Shown here piece after piece: positions 1 through 12,200 of a stretch of DNA of 64,000 nucleotides (its first letter is position 1; the number at the start of each line of letters is the position of its first letter). The stretch spans positions 11,194,458 to 11,258,457 of the forward strand of contig OZ024891.1 in assembly GCA_964017195.1 (NCBI GenBank), written 5' to 3'. Made by a program: the position numbers and the translations under genes. Origin of the DNA: Siderastrea radians (lineage: Eukaryota; Cnidaria; Anthozoa; Scleractinia; Rhizangiidae). The notes beneath the pieces were generated by a model. The model had not been told where the DNA came from and ran no database searches. It saw only the letters and a list, made by a program, of their open reading frames with translations.

Positions 1-1410
1 TAGGCATTGGTGGTGTATCATCTGAAAACTTGGGTTGTTTTTAACACAACAATTCCAGCGCGGGTTGGGAAACGAAACATATTTAGTCGCCGAAATTTTC
101 GACCTCTTGTAAACATAAACGTCGAAGAAGCTTTGATTATGATGCAAATTTACGATCGATTGCTGTGCTCAGTGACACGGTATACAACACTGCATCTTTT
201 CTTGCATGTTCTTTCACGCTTGGTTACCGATACGTTATTTGAAATATCGATGATTATCTGCATATAACTGCTACATAATATCATTTGCCATTTTCAATTT
301 TTGTTTCTATCTACGTCGTCTTTTAGAGGCAGACATTTGAGGCTACTGATAGCCTAATTCGGGCAATTTTGAACTGAAGTTAAAAGATTTGTCGATAGCG
401 TGACTGCAGACTACCAGACACAAATAGTATCCCATGACAACTTTCGACGTGCCCGCCAAAACCTGTCAAGGGCTAACAATAAGTGACACGTACAACTTTC
501 CGAGAATACCGAATACCTTCCAAGAAATCAGAGTTTAAATCAATTTTTTAACAGTCACATTAAGCAAATATCTGTGAAGGAAATTCTCTGATACACCACA
601 GAAGACATATTTAACAATATCAGTGGCTGCTATAATTAACAAAAAGAAAATAAATGATTTAATAATAAAAGGTATTTAGCATAAGAGCTAAGGCAATAAA
701 AGGTCGCAACATACTTTGCCTTTGGGCATTTATACCAGTCCATAATGTTGATACACTTTCAGTATTCGTGGTAAATAAGACCAAAACCGACTCTAAAACT
801 GGTCCTCCATTTCAGGCTTTCGTTTCGCCTAGAGGCCTCTCGTAGCATCTCGCACTGACTATATGCAAACCAGTTCGCCACTTAGAATTACCAGAGACAG
901 GCCACAACAAGAGATGACGAATTATCTTTTAAACCCCAACCAGTAAAAAAGTATTAAATCCGATCGGTTAACTCCATTGTGACATTATTGACGTTAGTGA
1001 CGTTATTTTTGTATCGCAAATAATATTTTAGCTTTTGAAACGCTAAACACTGAGCGAAAAAGGACGCTAGGATGGAGAAGGCATTTCTTTGCTCGAGGGA
1101 TTTTTTCTTAAGTTTACCGATGCTTAACGAGCCAAATTAGATTTTACTTCAGGCGTTGTGGCAATTTGGTTTACTGAAGAAAAAAGAACAAAAAAATGAT
1201 CGAGGACATAAGTTCATGGAAACGATATTCCGCTCTACTATCTCTGCTTTTTTATTTCTTAAGTGTAATATCAAATCCCTCTGCCACTGGAAGTGTTTAA
1301 CAGTAATCAAAAATCAGGGTTCTATCTAGGGTATTTGAGGGGTAGAAGCTTCCCCCCGCCCCAAAATAAAATGCCCAGCTACCATCCCCCCCCCCCCCAA
1401 TAAAAAAATA
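1..1410. other. Host intergenic DNA, no gene recognised
   Basis: AT-rich sequence with short open frames only. I see no recognisable protein domain, RNA gene or clear repeat boundary. A poly-C run lies at about 1388-1398, just before the hAT remnant. Confidence 0.5.
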
Positions 1411-1439
1411 TTGTTATCATCACAGTATATAAGTAACAG

Positions 1440-2828
1440 TGCTGACAGGACTGGTGTTCAGACACGCCTGAGGTTGCATGCACCGAGCGCACAACTGGCG
1501 TTGCCATCTACTGCAACTGGCTGCTGTAAATGCTGCGGGAGAACATTCAGATGTAAAGCAACTCTTGGGTACACTTTTAACAATTTGGAAAGCATTTTAC
1601 TATTCACCCAAGAAAGCGGAAAAACTAAAGGAGATTCAGGCTGAGCTTCAGTGTCCCGAAGTCAAAATGCAGAAACCTAGCGATACTCGGTGGTTAGCCC
1701 GTGAGAAGGCTGTGCGTGCTGTACGGCTAAGTTTGAAGGTATTGGTGAGTACTTTCGAAGAGGTTTATGATGAGAAAGGTGACGCAAAAGCACATGGGAT
1801 TGCTATTCTCTTGACCAAATACAAGACTGTGGCTTGTATCTACATGCTCTGTGTTGTAATGCATACTGTCGCGACACTGCAGGCAAGTCTACAGGCCAAG
1901 GACGTTGATCTTGCCAGCGTACCAGCAATGGTTGAGAGCACTGCTAAACGGCTAATGGAGTTGAAGGAGAACGTAAATACCAGCACGTGGTTCAAAAACC
2001 ATTCTTCATTGTTCACTGCATGGTAATGCGCAACTTGGAGTAAAGAACATTGTGGTCACAGAGGAAGAAAAGAACTTGTTTCTTCACAAGGTGTATCGTC
2101 CTTACGTGCAAAGTGTTGTTGACCACATTATATTAATGGAAGGATGGAGTCTACAGGTCTCATCTCTGCTGTCTATTTTTGATCCACGACATCTCCCAAC
2201 TGAAGACAAATTGGCAGACTATGGCATAGAAAAGATACGAACCCTAATCAATTTAGTGTCGTACAAAGGATCCAATTTCAGGGAGAAATAGGCATCTCAT
2301 AACCTGACATTAACGCTGAGGATACATAGTCAGAATGGAAGCTTTTTCGCCGAGCCATTTTTGTGCGGTACAAAGACAGCACCTTAGAACAAGTGCTCTC
2401 GGTATTGATAAGCAGTGGTAACTCTGACATTGCCACTGCTTTTCCGAACTTGGCACAAGGTAGCTGCGATTGTGCAATTATATATCCTATACACGACCCC
2501 TCAAGCAGAGTTAGTAGAGGGAGTCTCCCTCTACTAACTCTGCCTCAAGCTACTAAGCTTTAAATGTCATCGTGTATAAATAAAGGTTTTGATTGATTGA
2601 TTGATTGATTGATTGTAAATGTATTACCGGTGACAACAGCCAATGTGGAGCGTTCTTTCAGCGCCATGAAGCTTCTTAAAACAAGGCTCTGCAGTAGGTT
2701 TGGTGAGGATGCGCTTGAGCACACTATGTGCATTTGCATCGAAGGTCCTGACTAGTTGCCAGATGATGTGCTGGAGGCAGTGGTTGATCGTTACAATCGC
2801 GTAAAGAAGCGCAAATTGCCTTTGTAGG
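1440..2828 (+). pseudogene. hAT-superfamily transposase remnant
   Basis: Pieces of one transposase-like protein lie in order on the plus strand: 1478-2026 (contains SDTRWLAREKAVRAVRLSL and a long helical region), 2052-2288, 2363-2480, then 2630-2828. The last piece contains the hAT C-terminal dimerisation signature (NVERSFSAMKLLKTRLCSRF) followed by an in-frame TAG. Frame changes, stops and an insertion at about 2485-2616 break the gene. The layout matches hAT transposases of the type domesticated as ZMYM/ZNF862-like genes (family knowledge). It cannot make a full transposase, so I read it as a dead copy. Confidence 0.75.
2485..2616 (+). repeat. LINE-like 3' tail inserted in the hAT remnant
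   Basis: A short hairpin (GTTAGTAGAGGGA and its inverse, 2508-2541) is followed by an AATAAA-type sequence and a (GATT)n tail at about 2590-2616. This is the usual 3' end of CR1/L2-like retrotransposons. It interrupts the hAT frame. Confidence 0.5.
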
Positions 2829-2977
2829 TAATTCAATTCAATTTCAATTCAACTTTTCGGAGAAGGAAAATACATTTAGTTCCCCAAGCCGATCAGAGAG
2901 ATTTTCCAAAGACCAATTGCCGTTGTTGAGTTTATTTATGTTATTCACTTACTATAAACAATGATTACAGTGGAATC

Positions 2978-3549
2978 CCGATTTTTCGAACCCTCGATTT
3001 TTCGAACCTCCCGATTTTCCGAAATATGACATGTTTCCTTTGGATTTGCTTCAGTCAAACACTGTAATTTTACCCCCCGATTTTTCGAACCCTCGATTTT
3101 TCGAAACTCCCGATACTTAGAACCAATTCTTGCCTCCCATGGAAGAAATTTAGAAGAAAATCACCTTCGAGTAAGTACTACTCAGTAGCTTTCATTTGAA
3201 TGGTTTACACGTCAGGAATTTTTTCTTAAGACTCAAAAGGTAGAACCATCTATTACACGGTAAACAGTCTAAAGAGTACCAAGGAAAGTACTGCTCAGCG
3301 TCTTTCAGTGGAATGAGCTCTGGCTCTCCTGTAGGTGCTGTTTGTTACTGTGTACGAGGTGGTTCTAACGTTTGATTTTTGAGTGAAATCCTAGTGTGAC
3401 CATTCAAAAGAGTGCCATGGTATCTCTTTTTGCTTTCCTTGTTGTTAGAAAACAATACCCTCGTAAATCAAGAGTGATTTTGTGCCACCTTCGATATTTC
3501 GAACCAATTTCAGTTTTTCTAAGGGATTCGAAAAATTGGGATTCCACTG
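2978..3549. mobile_element. MITE with pogo/Tigger-like termini
   Basis: Inverted ends CAGTGGAATCCCGATTTTTC (2978 on) and its near-perfect inverse ending at 3549 are flanked by TA on both sides (2976-2977, 3550-3551). TTTTTCGAA motifs are repeated inside the ends. TA duplication and CAGT termini suggest a Tc1/mariner (pogo/Tigger) derived non-autonomous element. Confidence 0.75.
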
Positions 3550-3719
3550 TATGTATAAATATTTGTGCAATTTGACATGTCGGGTAACTCTTCTGTTCAC
3601 GGTAGCAAATATCGGAGCCAAATGTAACTTTGTCAGAACGTGATCACGACTAAAAATTAAAATGAAATACCGCTGTAACATTATCTCAAAGTTGTGTCTC
3701 AAAATGCACCACATTGCAT

Positions 3720-4385
3720 CTGATTGAGTCAGTTCTTAGGATGGCGGACATGAATACACTAGAACACAGACGTATAGAACAATCTCTACTAATATTTTTT
3801 AAATGTTTTAAGGAAAATGGCCCATGTTGTATAGCTAATTTATTCAAATCTCGAGTTACATCATAAAATCTTAGAAGTAGAGGGCTAAACGTTGAACAAA
3901 ATTCTTATAATAGATGATTCTTTCATGGTTCGTATACGTACATTATTTCTCGTATCTGGAACCAGCTGCCATTAGTTGTAAAGAACGCACCTAATGTGTC
4001 GTCGTTTCGCAAACATTTAAACAAGTTGAATTTCATCGGCTGCCAATGTAGTAATTGCCTTTAATGTTATCTTATTTATATACACTGATCCAATATGTTT
4101 ATATTTTTACATAAATCATACACTTTAATTAAATTAACTACCTTCTGACTTGATCAATTAATTAATATAGATATATGCAATTTTAGCTAGCTTTCTCGAT
4201 ATGTATTGATTTGTTCTTGATTTTTTAGCTTTTTGGCTTTTTTCTTTTGGCTTAGTTCTTGGCTTTTTTCATTGTTTCTATTTTAGTTCTGTCAAACACT
4301 TATATCATGAGCCCCTGGCTCGGGAGATTGGGTAACCACTCCCTGTGTTCCTGACATTAAATAAATTATCCTTTACCTTATCCTT
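3720..4385 (+). mobile_element. LINE (CR1/L2-like) 3' fragment
   Basis: The plus strand at about 3925-4060 encodes a typical reverse-transcriptase C-terminus (IWNQLPLVVKNAPNVSSF). It is followed by an AT-rich 3' UTR and an AATAAATTATCC-type tail at about 4360-4385. Upstream frames are broken, so this is a 5'-truncated copy. Confidence 0.6.
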
Positions 4386-4389
4386 ATCC

Positions 4390-4817
4390 ATATTCATTTC
4401 AAAAAAATTCAGGGGGGGCATGCCCCCTTAGGGGCTAGGGGCAAGGGGCATACCCCCTTAGGAAGCTCGTGGCCTTCAGCCACTCGGGACGTCTCCCCCA
4501 AACAATAATTCCTAGATAGAACCTTAAATCTTTCTATATGAACTATCTTTGCCGACCAGTGCTTTAGTTATCTGGTTATGTACCCTGAATAGGGCAAAAT
4601 GTTTTTTTTACCCACGAAAATAGCGTTTTCGTAAAAACAAATTAAGATTTAAAATATATCACCTTGTTATCTACTCTATGCTTCGAGAGAATCAGCAAGT
4701 TCGATCATGATTAAGAAGAATGTGTATCGTACTATAGGCCCTTTACTGTGTAGTTCATCACCTTCATTTCTTTAAAGCTAAGATTTCTAAACAAGCTCTG
4801 CTCGAGCCCTAAATCTC
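4390..4817. other. Host spacer, nothing recognised
   Basis: Contains a GGGGCAxxCCCCCTTAGG duplicated stretch (4415-4465) and AT-rich sequence. No gene is supported. Confidence 0.4.
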
Positions 4818-5146
4818 TTTTTTTCTTTATGCTGTCAATTTTAAGCTACAATAATACTGTTTCCCTCTCTTCTATCAATTAGTCATTAGATTGAGAATGG
4901 GGGGAAATGATAGCAAGAGCTTGATTTACGATTTCCGTCGTCTCAGTCCCGGCAATGTTGAACTCGTGGCCTAGGCCTAGTTTATTGCTTGAACAGTTTC
5001 CATTGTTAGTTATAACAGCACTACTCCCGTTGTTATTGTTGCAGTCCTGCTTCACAGTCCCGTTTCGGTTAAGTCTGAAATCTTCAGGAGTATGAAAAAT
5101 TGAGGCTGTTTGTGCTCCCACAGAGGCCTTTCCAGTGTATTAGAGG
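4818..5146 (-). pseudogene. Tandem partial copy of the TIR-gene 3' end
   Basis: This stretch repeats 5166-5490, the C-terminal tail and 3' end of the TIR exon. Both encode PEDFRL, GHEF, TEIV and PHSQSN blocks in the same order. The copy lacks the TIR domain proper, so it is a partial tandem duplication. It could serve as an alternative terminal exon, but no splice evidence supports that. Confidence 0.65.
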
Positions 5147-5208
5147 CTCCGCTCGCTGAATCAGCCATTTCTTTATGCTGTCGATGTTTAAGTAAAGTAA
5201 TATCGCGT

Positions 5209-5846
5209 CTATAATACTGTCTCCCGCTCTTCTATCAATGAGCCATTAGATTGAGAATGGGGAAAGATGATAGCAGGAGACTGACTGACGATTTCCGTAT
5301 TAGTCCCTATTTTGAACTCGTGGCCTTCATTCCTTGAGCTACTCCCAGTGTTAGCCAAAACAGAATTACCACTGTTGTCATCGCTGTAGTCCTGCTCTAC
5401 AGTCTCCTCTCGTTTAAGTCTAAAATCTTCAGGAATATTAAGAAACCGTATCAGTTTGTGCTCCCACAGAGGCCTTTCCAGTGCATTAGAATAGTCGATG
5501 AAATTTCTCTTCCTTAACTCTTTAGGAAGCTTGCGGCAATCTTCGTTATCAATTCTTATAACGACCAGACTTTCATCCCTTCTGTTCAGAAGGCGATATT
5601 TGGCGATATTTAGTTCGTAGCTGCAGTAGTTGCTGTTCAAGAAATTACTTGATAACACTGCTATGATTTTGTAACTATTGTACACACTTTCCGCCATGCT
5701 GTCTTGAAAGGGCTTTCCAGGTGTAAAGTCTCTGTAGTGTACGCAGCACTTTAAACCATGCTTTTCTTCCAGGAGGGGAAGAAGCTTTCGGCTTACCCAA
5801 TCGCAGTCGCTTTGGCTGTATATTATGAACGCGTGGTATGAGAATT
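5209..5846 (-). CDS. TIR-domain terminal exon of a discoidin-TSP1-TIR receptor
   Basis: Last exon of the eleven-exon chain. A splice acceptor (CTTTCTGCAG) ends at 5847. The exon starts in phase 1 and reads straight into box 1 (SYHAFIIYSQSDCDWV), box 2 (RDFTPGKP), the YEL helix (NYCSYELNIAKY) and a box 3-like LWEHKL, then a poorly conserved serine/asparagine-rich tail and stop. TIR domains act in the cytoplasm by assembling with other TIR adaptors or, in SARM1-type members, by hydrolysing NAD+. The sequence is closer to the TLR/IL1R type. The preceding exons place it below a single membrane span. Confidence 0.88.
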
Positions 5847-5924
5847 CTGCAGAAAGAGAACGAAAACAATTAAAATTGTCACCGACCATTTGCACGTGAC
5901 AGAATCGAAGAGGACAACACTTAC

Positions 5925-5942
5925 CAAAACTTGAGGTGTCAC
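5925..5942 (-). CDS. 18-bp microexon of the TIR receptor gene
   Basis: A strong acceptor (TTCTTCTTTCAG) and donor (GTAAGT) bracket 18 bases. The exon length is a multiple of three, begins and ends in phase 1, and adds six juxtamembrane residues (GDTSSF) between the membrane exon and the TIR exon. Prediction from splice signals only. Confidence 0.6.
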
Positions 5943-6788
5943 CTGAAAGAAGAAAAAAATACGCTTACGACAAAATTGACAGAAATGATGCTTTCGACTG
6001 TCGTCAAAAAATCCATAAAGCGCTCCACTATTCCCCCCCCCCAACTTGTTTATGTTAAAAACAACAAAAGCAACAACGAAACAAATAGTTAAGAAAAAAG
6101 GAAGACAAACAGATGGTTTTTTGAAAAAAGAAAAAAAGAATTCCTGTCCACTAAAATTAAGTTCCAGTTTTCAGAAAAACGCACTCTTTATTACTGCCGG
6201 GTAAAGGTGAACCTGTATGACATCGTATTTGTGATGATACACCACTCGCTAATGTTATGTGAGCCCGTTATGTGTGTCTTTATGTGTTTTATAAACGATC
6301 AATCTGTCGCCGAAAATCCATACAGTAAATATCACATCTCTGTTTCTGAAAACTGACCGAGGGGTAACTCCGCTCTTACTCTTTATCTCCGGTTTTACAC
6401 CACCTTGGTAATCCCCCTTCCCCCCCCTTTCTTTTCCACTTCAGTTCCAGCCCCTTTTCTTCCTTTACTGTCTTGTGTGCTACAATTTTGTTTGTAATTA
6501 TGTTTAGTTTTCATTGTTTTAATTCCAATAAGTTTTCTTTAGCTCCCCATTGAATGGGATACGGTTACAGCCAGCAGTTTGTCGCCTATACTCATTGATA
6601 CATCTGGTTTTAGATAAACAACGTGGAGGGTAAAGTTTCTTGTCTAAGGAAACTACAAGAAACATTGCAGAGACCAAGGCTTGAACCACTGTCCATCCGT
6701 CCGTCCGGCGACAAAAGTGCTATCCAAGTCCAACGCGCTTGTCACTACACCAGCAGATTTAAACCAGGTTATAATAGTGCTTACTAAC

Positions 6789-6905
6789 CTAGTGAAGATT
6801 TCCTTTGCTTGAAGAGCAAATAGTACCTCAATAACCCAGCAAAAACGGTTAACACCACAAGAATTCCAGCGGAAATGGGCACATAAGTTTGGATATGAGT
6901 AGAAC
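6789..6905 (-). CDS. Transmembrane exon of the TIR receptor gene
   Basis: The 117-bp exon lies between acceptor CATCCAG and donor GTTAGT, phase 1 to phase 1. It encodes one hydrophobic helix (VPISAGILVVLTVFAGLL) followed by a basic stop-transfer (FKQRKSS). This is a type I membrane anchor joining the extracellular F5/8C and TSP1 part to the cytoplasmic TIR. Confidence 0.78.
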
Positions 6906-8362
6906 CTGGATGAAGAAAAATGATTCCAGCCAATAATCCATGCAATTCGGCTGTTACAAATGTTGAAATTTAACTATAATTTCCTGGCTTCTCTGGACAC
7001 CAGTCATGTGTCTGATTAGGATACCATGGTTAAATAAAGTTACACCTCTTCCTGGGAAATATACGTCTGAGAAATCAGCACAAAAATTCCATACTGGTGC
7101 ATGACGTGGCACTAACCCAGATCTACAAGTAGTTGCAAAAACACCTGAGGCACTCGCTATATTGACGGTTATTTCTGACATTTTCATAGTCAATACACAA
7201 CTACCTCCCCGCCCTCACCTCTCCCACCCCTTATCAATGCTGTTATGGACTTAGTAGTGACATTCAAAGTAACAAGCAACAACATTTAAAGGGGGAGGGG
7301 GGTTTCAGGACTGTATTTAAGTTGACTATTTGATGTCAAGAGCGCGTTTTTAGATGGAAATCCATTTTTTAGAAGAGTGTCTCAACAAGTTCACAGTTAC
7401 TTTTCGCATCCTAAGCAGAATCTTCCAAAATCTTGGTACTGCTATTGTTAATAATCAAGAAACTCAAAAGCAAAGTGAAAAGGGAGCAAAATTCAATTGG
7501 TTTTGATCCGGTCTTGTGTGTTTCGATAGGGCGGGCTGGAACGGAGGAGAACAACCTCATTCCCAGGGTTTTTCCATTTTAATCCCATTCTGCCTGAAGG
7601 GGGGGGGGGGGGCACATTGTGCCCGCGCTGACTTTAACGAATTATAACTTTTAAACGGCTAGACGAATAATCACCAAATCTCGTGACTTTTCCTAAAATT
7701 TATCAGAGAAAATTTTCCTGTGTCAATGACGTGTCTATGATGATTGACGTTTCGATAGCAACCGTCTACCCAGAAGTGTATTTTGACTATTTTCTTGCTT
7801 TTTTCAGTCTTTTTTCAGGGTTTGTGACGTTATTGTGACGTCACGACACGTCATAATTGACATATCATAAGCCCAATCTGTTAAGCTAATGACGTGCTAC
7901 AAACTTGCCAAGTTTCATTGCAAGAGCTTTTAAATACTTTTCGAGATCTAAAGGGGGGGGGGTTGTGCTCCCCCCCCCAGGCTCAGAAACTCAAAAAAAG
8001 TCCAGGCAGAATAGGGTTAAAATTGGGGGATGAGGTTGAACAGAATACAATTCTGGGCCTCCAGTTTGGAGGTTGGTAATGGGCTAATTATCCGTGAAGT
8101 GCACATAGGTAAAACGAAGGAAGTAGAAGTATTTTAAAACTTTTCAGAGAAAGGATCAGTCTTGAGTGCAGCTTTGTCAGTTTAAAACCACTAAACATGA
8201 ATTTACCAACCTCGCATACTTTACTTACTTGACTTTTTGTTGGTTGTTAAGGAGGCACCTATGCAAGGGAAACATAAAGGTGATGTCAGGAATATAGGAG
8301 TTAGATAAGCTATAAACGACAATCTAAAATTGTGACTAATCGAAAGAAATTATGCTATTTAC

Positions 8363-8572
8363 TGTGGTGCGATTGTTTATTAATTAAATCTATATCTTGG
8401 CAATTTGTATTGTTGCATTCCACAGTCTGGACAATGTTTCCTGATCGAAAGCAGCTATCCTTCAAAAGACGGAGGGTAGTATTTGTGCAAGAGCGAGAAC
8501 GTGAGCGGTTTCCAACCCCAAACGATACCGAACATAGGGACCAAGGACTCCATTGGGAGTAATTTCCATTCT
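8363..8572 (-). CDS. Thrombospondin type-1 repeat exon
   Basis: Acceptor TTTTTCTAG and donor GTAAAT bracket a 210-bp exon in phase 1/1. The product has the TSP1 signature: WSPWSLCS, a later RSRSC, and cysteines spaced as in the family, ending near NCQ. TSP1 repeats bind glycosaminoglycans or partner proteins outside the cell. It joins in frame to the F5/8C exon upstream and the membrane exon downstream. Confidence 0.8.
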
Positions 8573-9136
8573 CTAGAAAAACCAATCGAAGGTATGTGGA
8601 ACAATATTAATAACATTCGGCAAGGCAGTTTCAGCAGCTGCCGTAACGCACTGAGATATATTGAACGCATGTGGCCAAACGGTTTTAGCGAAGCATTCAA
8701 CATGCGCTGGCTGCTAAACATTAATGGCATTGCTTTGAGGGATGTTGGTAGCATGCTATGAGATATTTGTTTGCAGGGTGGGGTGGGTGGGGGAGACAAA
8801 AGGATGCCACATTCAACAGTGAGTGACGTACCAGCTTCTCCTCATCGACTTATGTTGATGAGGATGATCTCAGAAATTAAGGCATGGGTCTCGAGTAATC
8901 TTCGCCTAAAGAGTAAAGGGCCGGTCTATCATTTAAGGCTTTGGCCAATGACTGGCTAATAAGCCTCGAAATGTTGTCATTTTGGCAGGCAGAAGTTATG
9001 AAAACTAGGTCAGGTGACTTGGCTCGACCATAAAATCCTGGAAAACCTTTAAGCAAAATGGCAGGCCTTATGTCAAAACACATTTAAGTTTTAATTGTCG
9101 TCACAAAATGTGGTGAATAAATGGGGAGACTCTTAC

Positions 9137-9278
9137 TTTTCTTGCAGCCATAGAATTCTACCCTCAAAGCTATCTGATCGTTCCAAGATTCTGGAACAAT
9201 TCTCATGTACCGAGCCCTTATTGGTGGTTTCAGCTCATGACTGACAACGTTGTTTCTATCCGTGTTCCCTGCAAAAGT
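9137..9278 (-). CDS. F5/8C domain 3, C-terminal half exon
   Basis: A 142-bp exon, phase 0 to 1, acceptor TTTAG and donor GTAAGA. It encodes TFAGNTDRNNVVSH, then PPIRARYMRIVP and ends LRVEFYGCK, the classic end of a discoidin/F5/8C domain. Same length and phases as the exons at 15129 and 18831, indicating domain duplication by whole-exon-set copying. Confidence 0.85.
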
Positions 9279-12200
9279 CTAAAGAGAAACAAAACATCAA
9301 TCCAGCTATTCATCGTCTGTGAACAAGCAAAGACAACAACGCCTGATTTAACAAGTGACTGAAAATCCATTCCGGGGGAGATTTAGAACTGCTCAGCGTG
9401 AACGCCGACTTGAAATTCAGCGCGAGCAACGAAGGCGAAAGAGTCGACGACAAGAAAGCACGGGTAGAGAACATCCTTTACCGGTAATAGCCTAGCGAAG
9501 ACTAAAGCCGTCAGCAGGACACAAACAGGAGACTGGAATATCACAGGCGAGAAATCTTGGAACATACACAAGGTAGCTTAAATTTAGCTCCCCAACAACG
9601 CGAGAATCGATACAAGGTCTTCGAAATTATAACTCAGTCACACCAATTGAATAATGAGAATGGACTCAGCGGCTACAAACCCTTCGAGAAAATGTGTGCT
9701 GAAACCGATCAGGACCGGCGACACCGACTAGAAGTGCTTCAACAAAATGATTTTGTTATAGAAGCAACAAGAGGCGACAAAAAATACACGATCATCAAAA
9801 TACGTTTGCCAGAAATACCTTATATACCTTTCCAACGGACGGTGACTGAACAGGTTGGCTCAAAATTATTTCGTCTCTCTACCATTATCTTTACTCTTGA
9901 TCTACCAGTAACTGTTATCAACATATAATTACTTTTCCAAGTATGATCGAAATTACAGATTACACAAAAGAAATGACATAATCTCACAAAATAGGTTTCA
10001 GTTCCCCAAGCAACTTGCATATTTGTGTATGAGCAGTAAAACGAATTTAAATTTTAAGTTAAGGACGTTCCCGAAAAAAAATAGCTGTTTTCCGTTATGG
10101 ATATTGACCCTGTTAATAGTTTAAAATGTTATAACATAGCTCGCGCTCTGGTCCTACCGAATTCCTATTAAACCTTCATGGTGTATATCTCTATATACGC
10201 ACGGCCGTGCGTATATAACATGTCATGTGCAGTTGCATTTTGCTGCAAAGTTCCCGTCGAGTTTAGCGGCGAGTTCCTGTTGCTGAACTTTCCGATAGTC
10301 AATGGAAGAAACTAGCGAGGAACTTCCAAATTTTTCTCTTGAAATTGACCTTTTAGCCAGAAAGCAGCCAACAAGCAAGAGCAAGACCAACGAAAACGAA
10401 GCATGCAGTTGAGTTATGGATGCACTTGGTTTTTTCTGCCTGCAGCGACCAAAAGTGTCTTCGCGAGCAACTCGGCGAGTAAATGGCCAAGAAAAATCAC
10501 CTTACAGCACTGAGAGTTAAACTAGAGAGAGATTACAACAGCGAAATTGTTGCAGAGTGTTTGACTTCTTAGGACGAGCAAGGAACTTTGTTGAAAAACT
10601 GAAGAAACTCGAACTTAATTAGTCTTAGGCGTTGTGTTTACGATTTCACTCATCGTCTTCTCTGAACGAATGTTCACAAAAGGTAGGTTTTATACGCAAA
10701 ACTTTAAAAACCAAAATATCAAGACATGACACAAGATAAAACACAGTAAACTTGAAGCGAACTGTTTAATAATGTGTCACACGTTTTCGGTGATTCCCTA
10801 CCAAAATCAAGCTAAATAAGCACTGACAACCAGAAAGGACGAATTTTTTTCGGCTATATACTACACAAAATAACATCGTTTTACCTGCAGTCAATGTAGC
10901 TCTGTGTTCAAGCAGCTCCAAATGTTCAAATAAAATAAAACGTAATCCAAAATAAGTCGAATGATTGCTTTCCCAGTTGTTTGATTCATTGTTGTTAAAC
11001 CACATTCCGTCTGCGGCCTCCACTTTGTTTTCTGCTCGTTTCAACTCAGACTCGCGGCTACAATGTTGAAATCTTACAGCTTCAATCCGCTTTGGAGGAT
11101 GAATACAACAGTTTTTTTCAGGAAACATCAATCTTATACCACATCTTAGAGCGATAATTGGAAGACTTCTTCAAAAACTTATTCTCGTACGTTCACTTCG
11201 GAGCAATTTCATTGATTCATTCAGCTTTACAAAGAAACGCTGCATCTACGCGGCAACACTTCGCAAGGTTTTGGCGCCTTTTTCTTTCAGTCATGTGATC
11301 GATTATTGTTCCTTTTTTTCTCTTTCTCCTTTTTTTTTTTTTTCGTTCTTTCTTGATTTTTATGGTAACCAGTGACTGAGTTTTGAATCAACTGCGCACT
11401 GATTCGTATTGCTTATAATTTACGGTTTCAACAGAAGCGAAATAGAACTGCGGCACCTTGCGAAAAACTACTATTTCGGCATTTCCACTGGCTATGTTAT
11501 AACAATTGGTTCATGCTTTTAGCTGTACGTACATCGAGTTATGGATGCACTTGGGAAGTTTGGAGAGCAGCTCAAGAAGCTAGAGTTGCTCTCGGCTGCG
11601 TCTCGAGTAACTCTTACGCTTCTCTCGTGCTCTCCAAACTTCCCGTGTGCATCCATAACTCAATGTACGCACTCTAAGCATGAACCAATTGTTAAATATT
11701 CAGAGGGATCAGAAAGGACAATTTCTGTTCACAATTATATTTGGTTTGGAAATACACTTACAAGTACTGCTCTGTCTAACAATTACCACTTTAAAATGTG
11801 TAGCGGGGATAGGTACATACATACATGTATTTGATGTGAAACAAAAATTACTGATAATAATTTCATGCTACATACAGCCGGTGACTAGCATCACAGGTCT
11901 CCTCGGTGAAGCAAGCACCAAAATCATGGGAATTGGAATCCTGATCACCTTCAACATGATTTGTCTATGTGAAAGTTTACTTTCTTCTGAAGGTTTCACA
12001 TGCTATAATCTACATTCACCCTTTCCCTTAAGGTCATTGCCCTGTATTGCATTGCGCCTCCTTACTGCGCACAATTTGTTGCGTCATTAGCGCGCTTACA
12101 GCGCACGCATGTCCAGGGAGTAGTAGGTTTCCTATGAGGCTAAGCTCACCAGAGAAAAGAAAAGTCATTTACTCTTAAACAAGCACGGTGACCTATCTTT

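Noticed and set aside
6954..7193. 80-codon open frame on the minus strand between the TSP1 and TM exons
   Set aside because: Splice phase already joins 8363 to 6905, its first codons lack domain similarity, and no good acceptor/donor pair frames it. I treat it as intron sequence.
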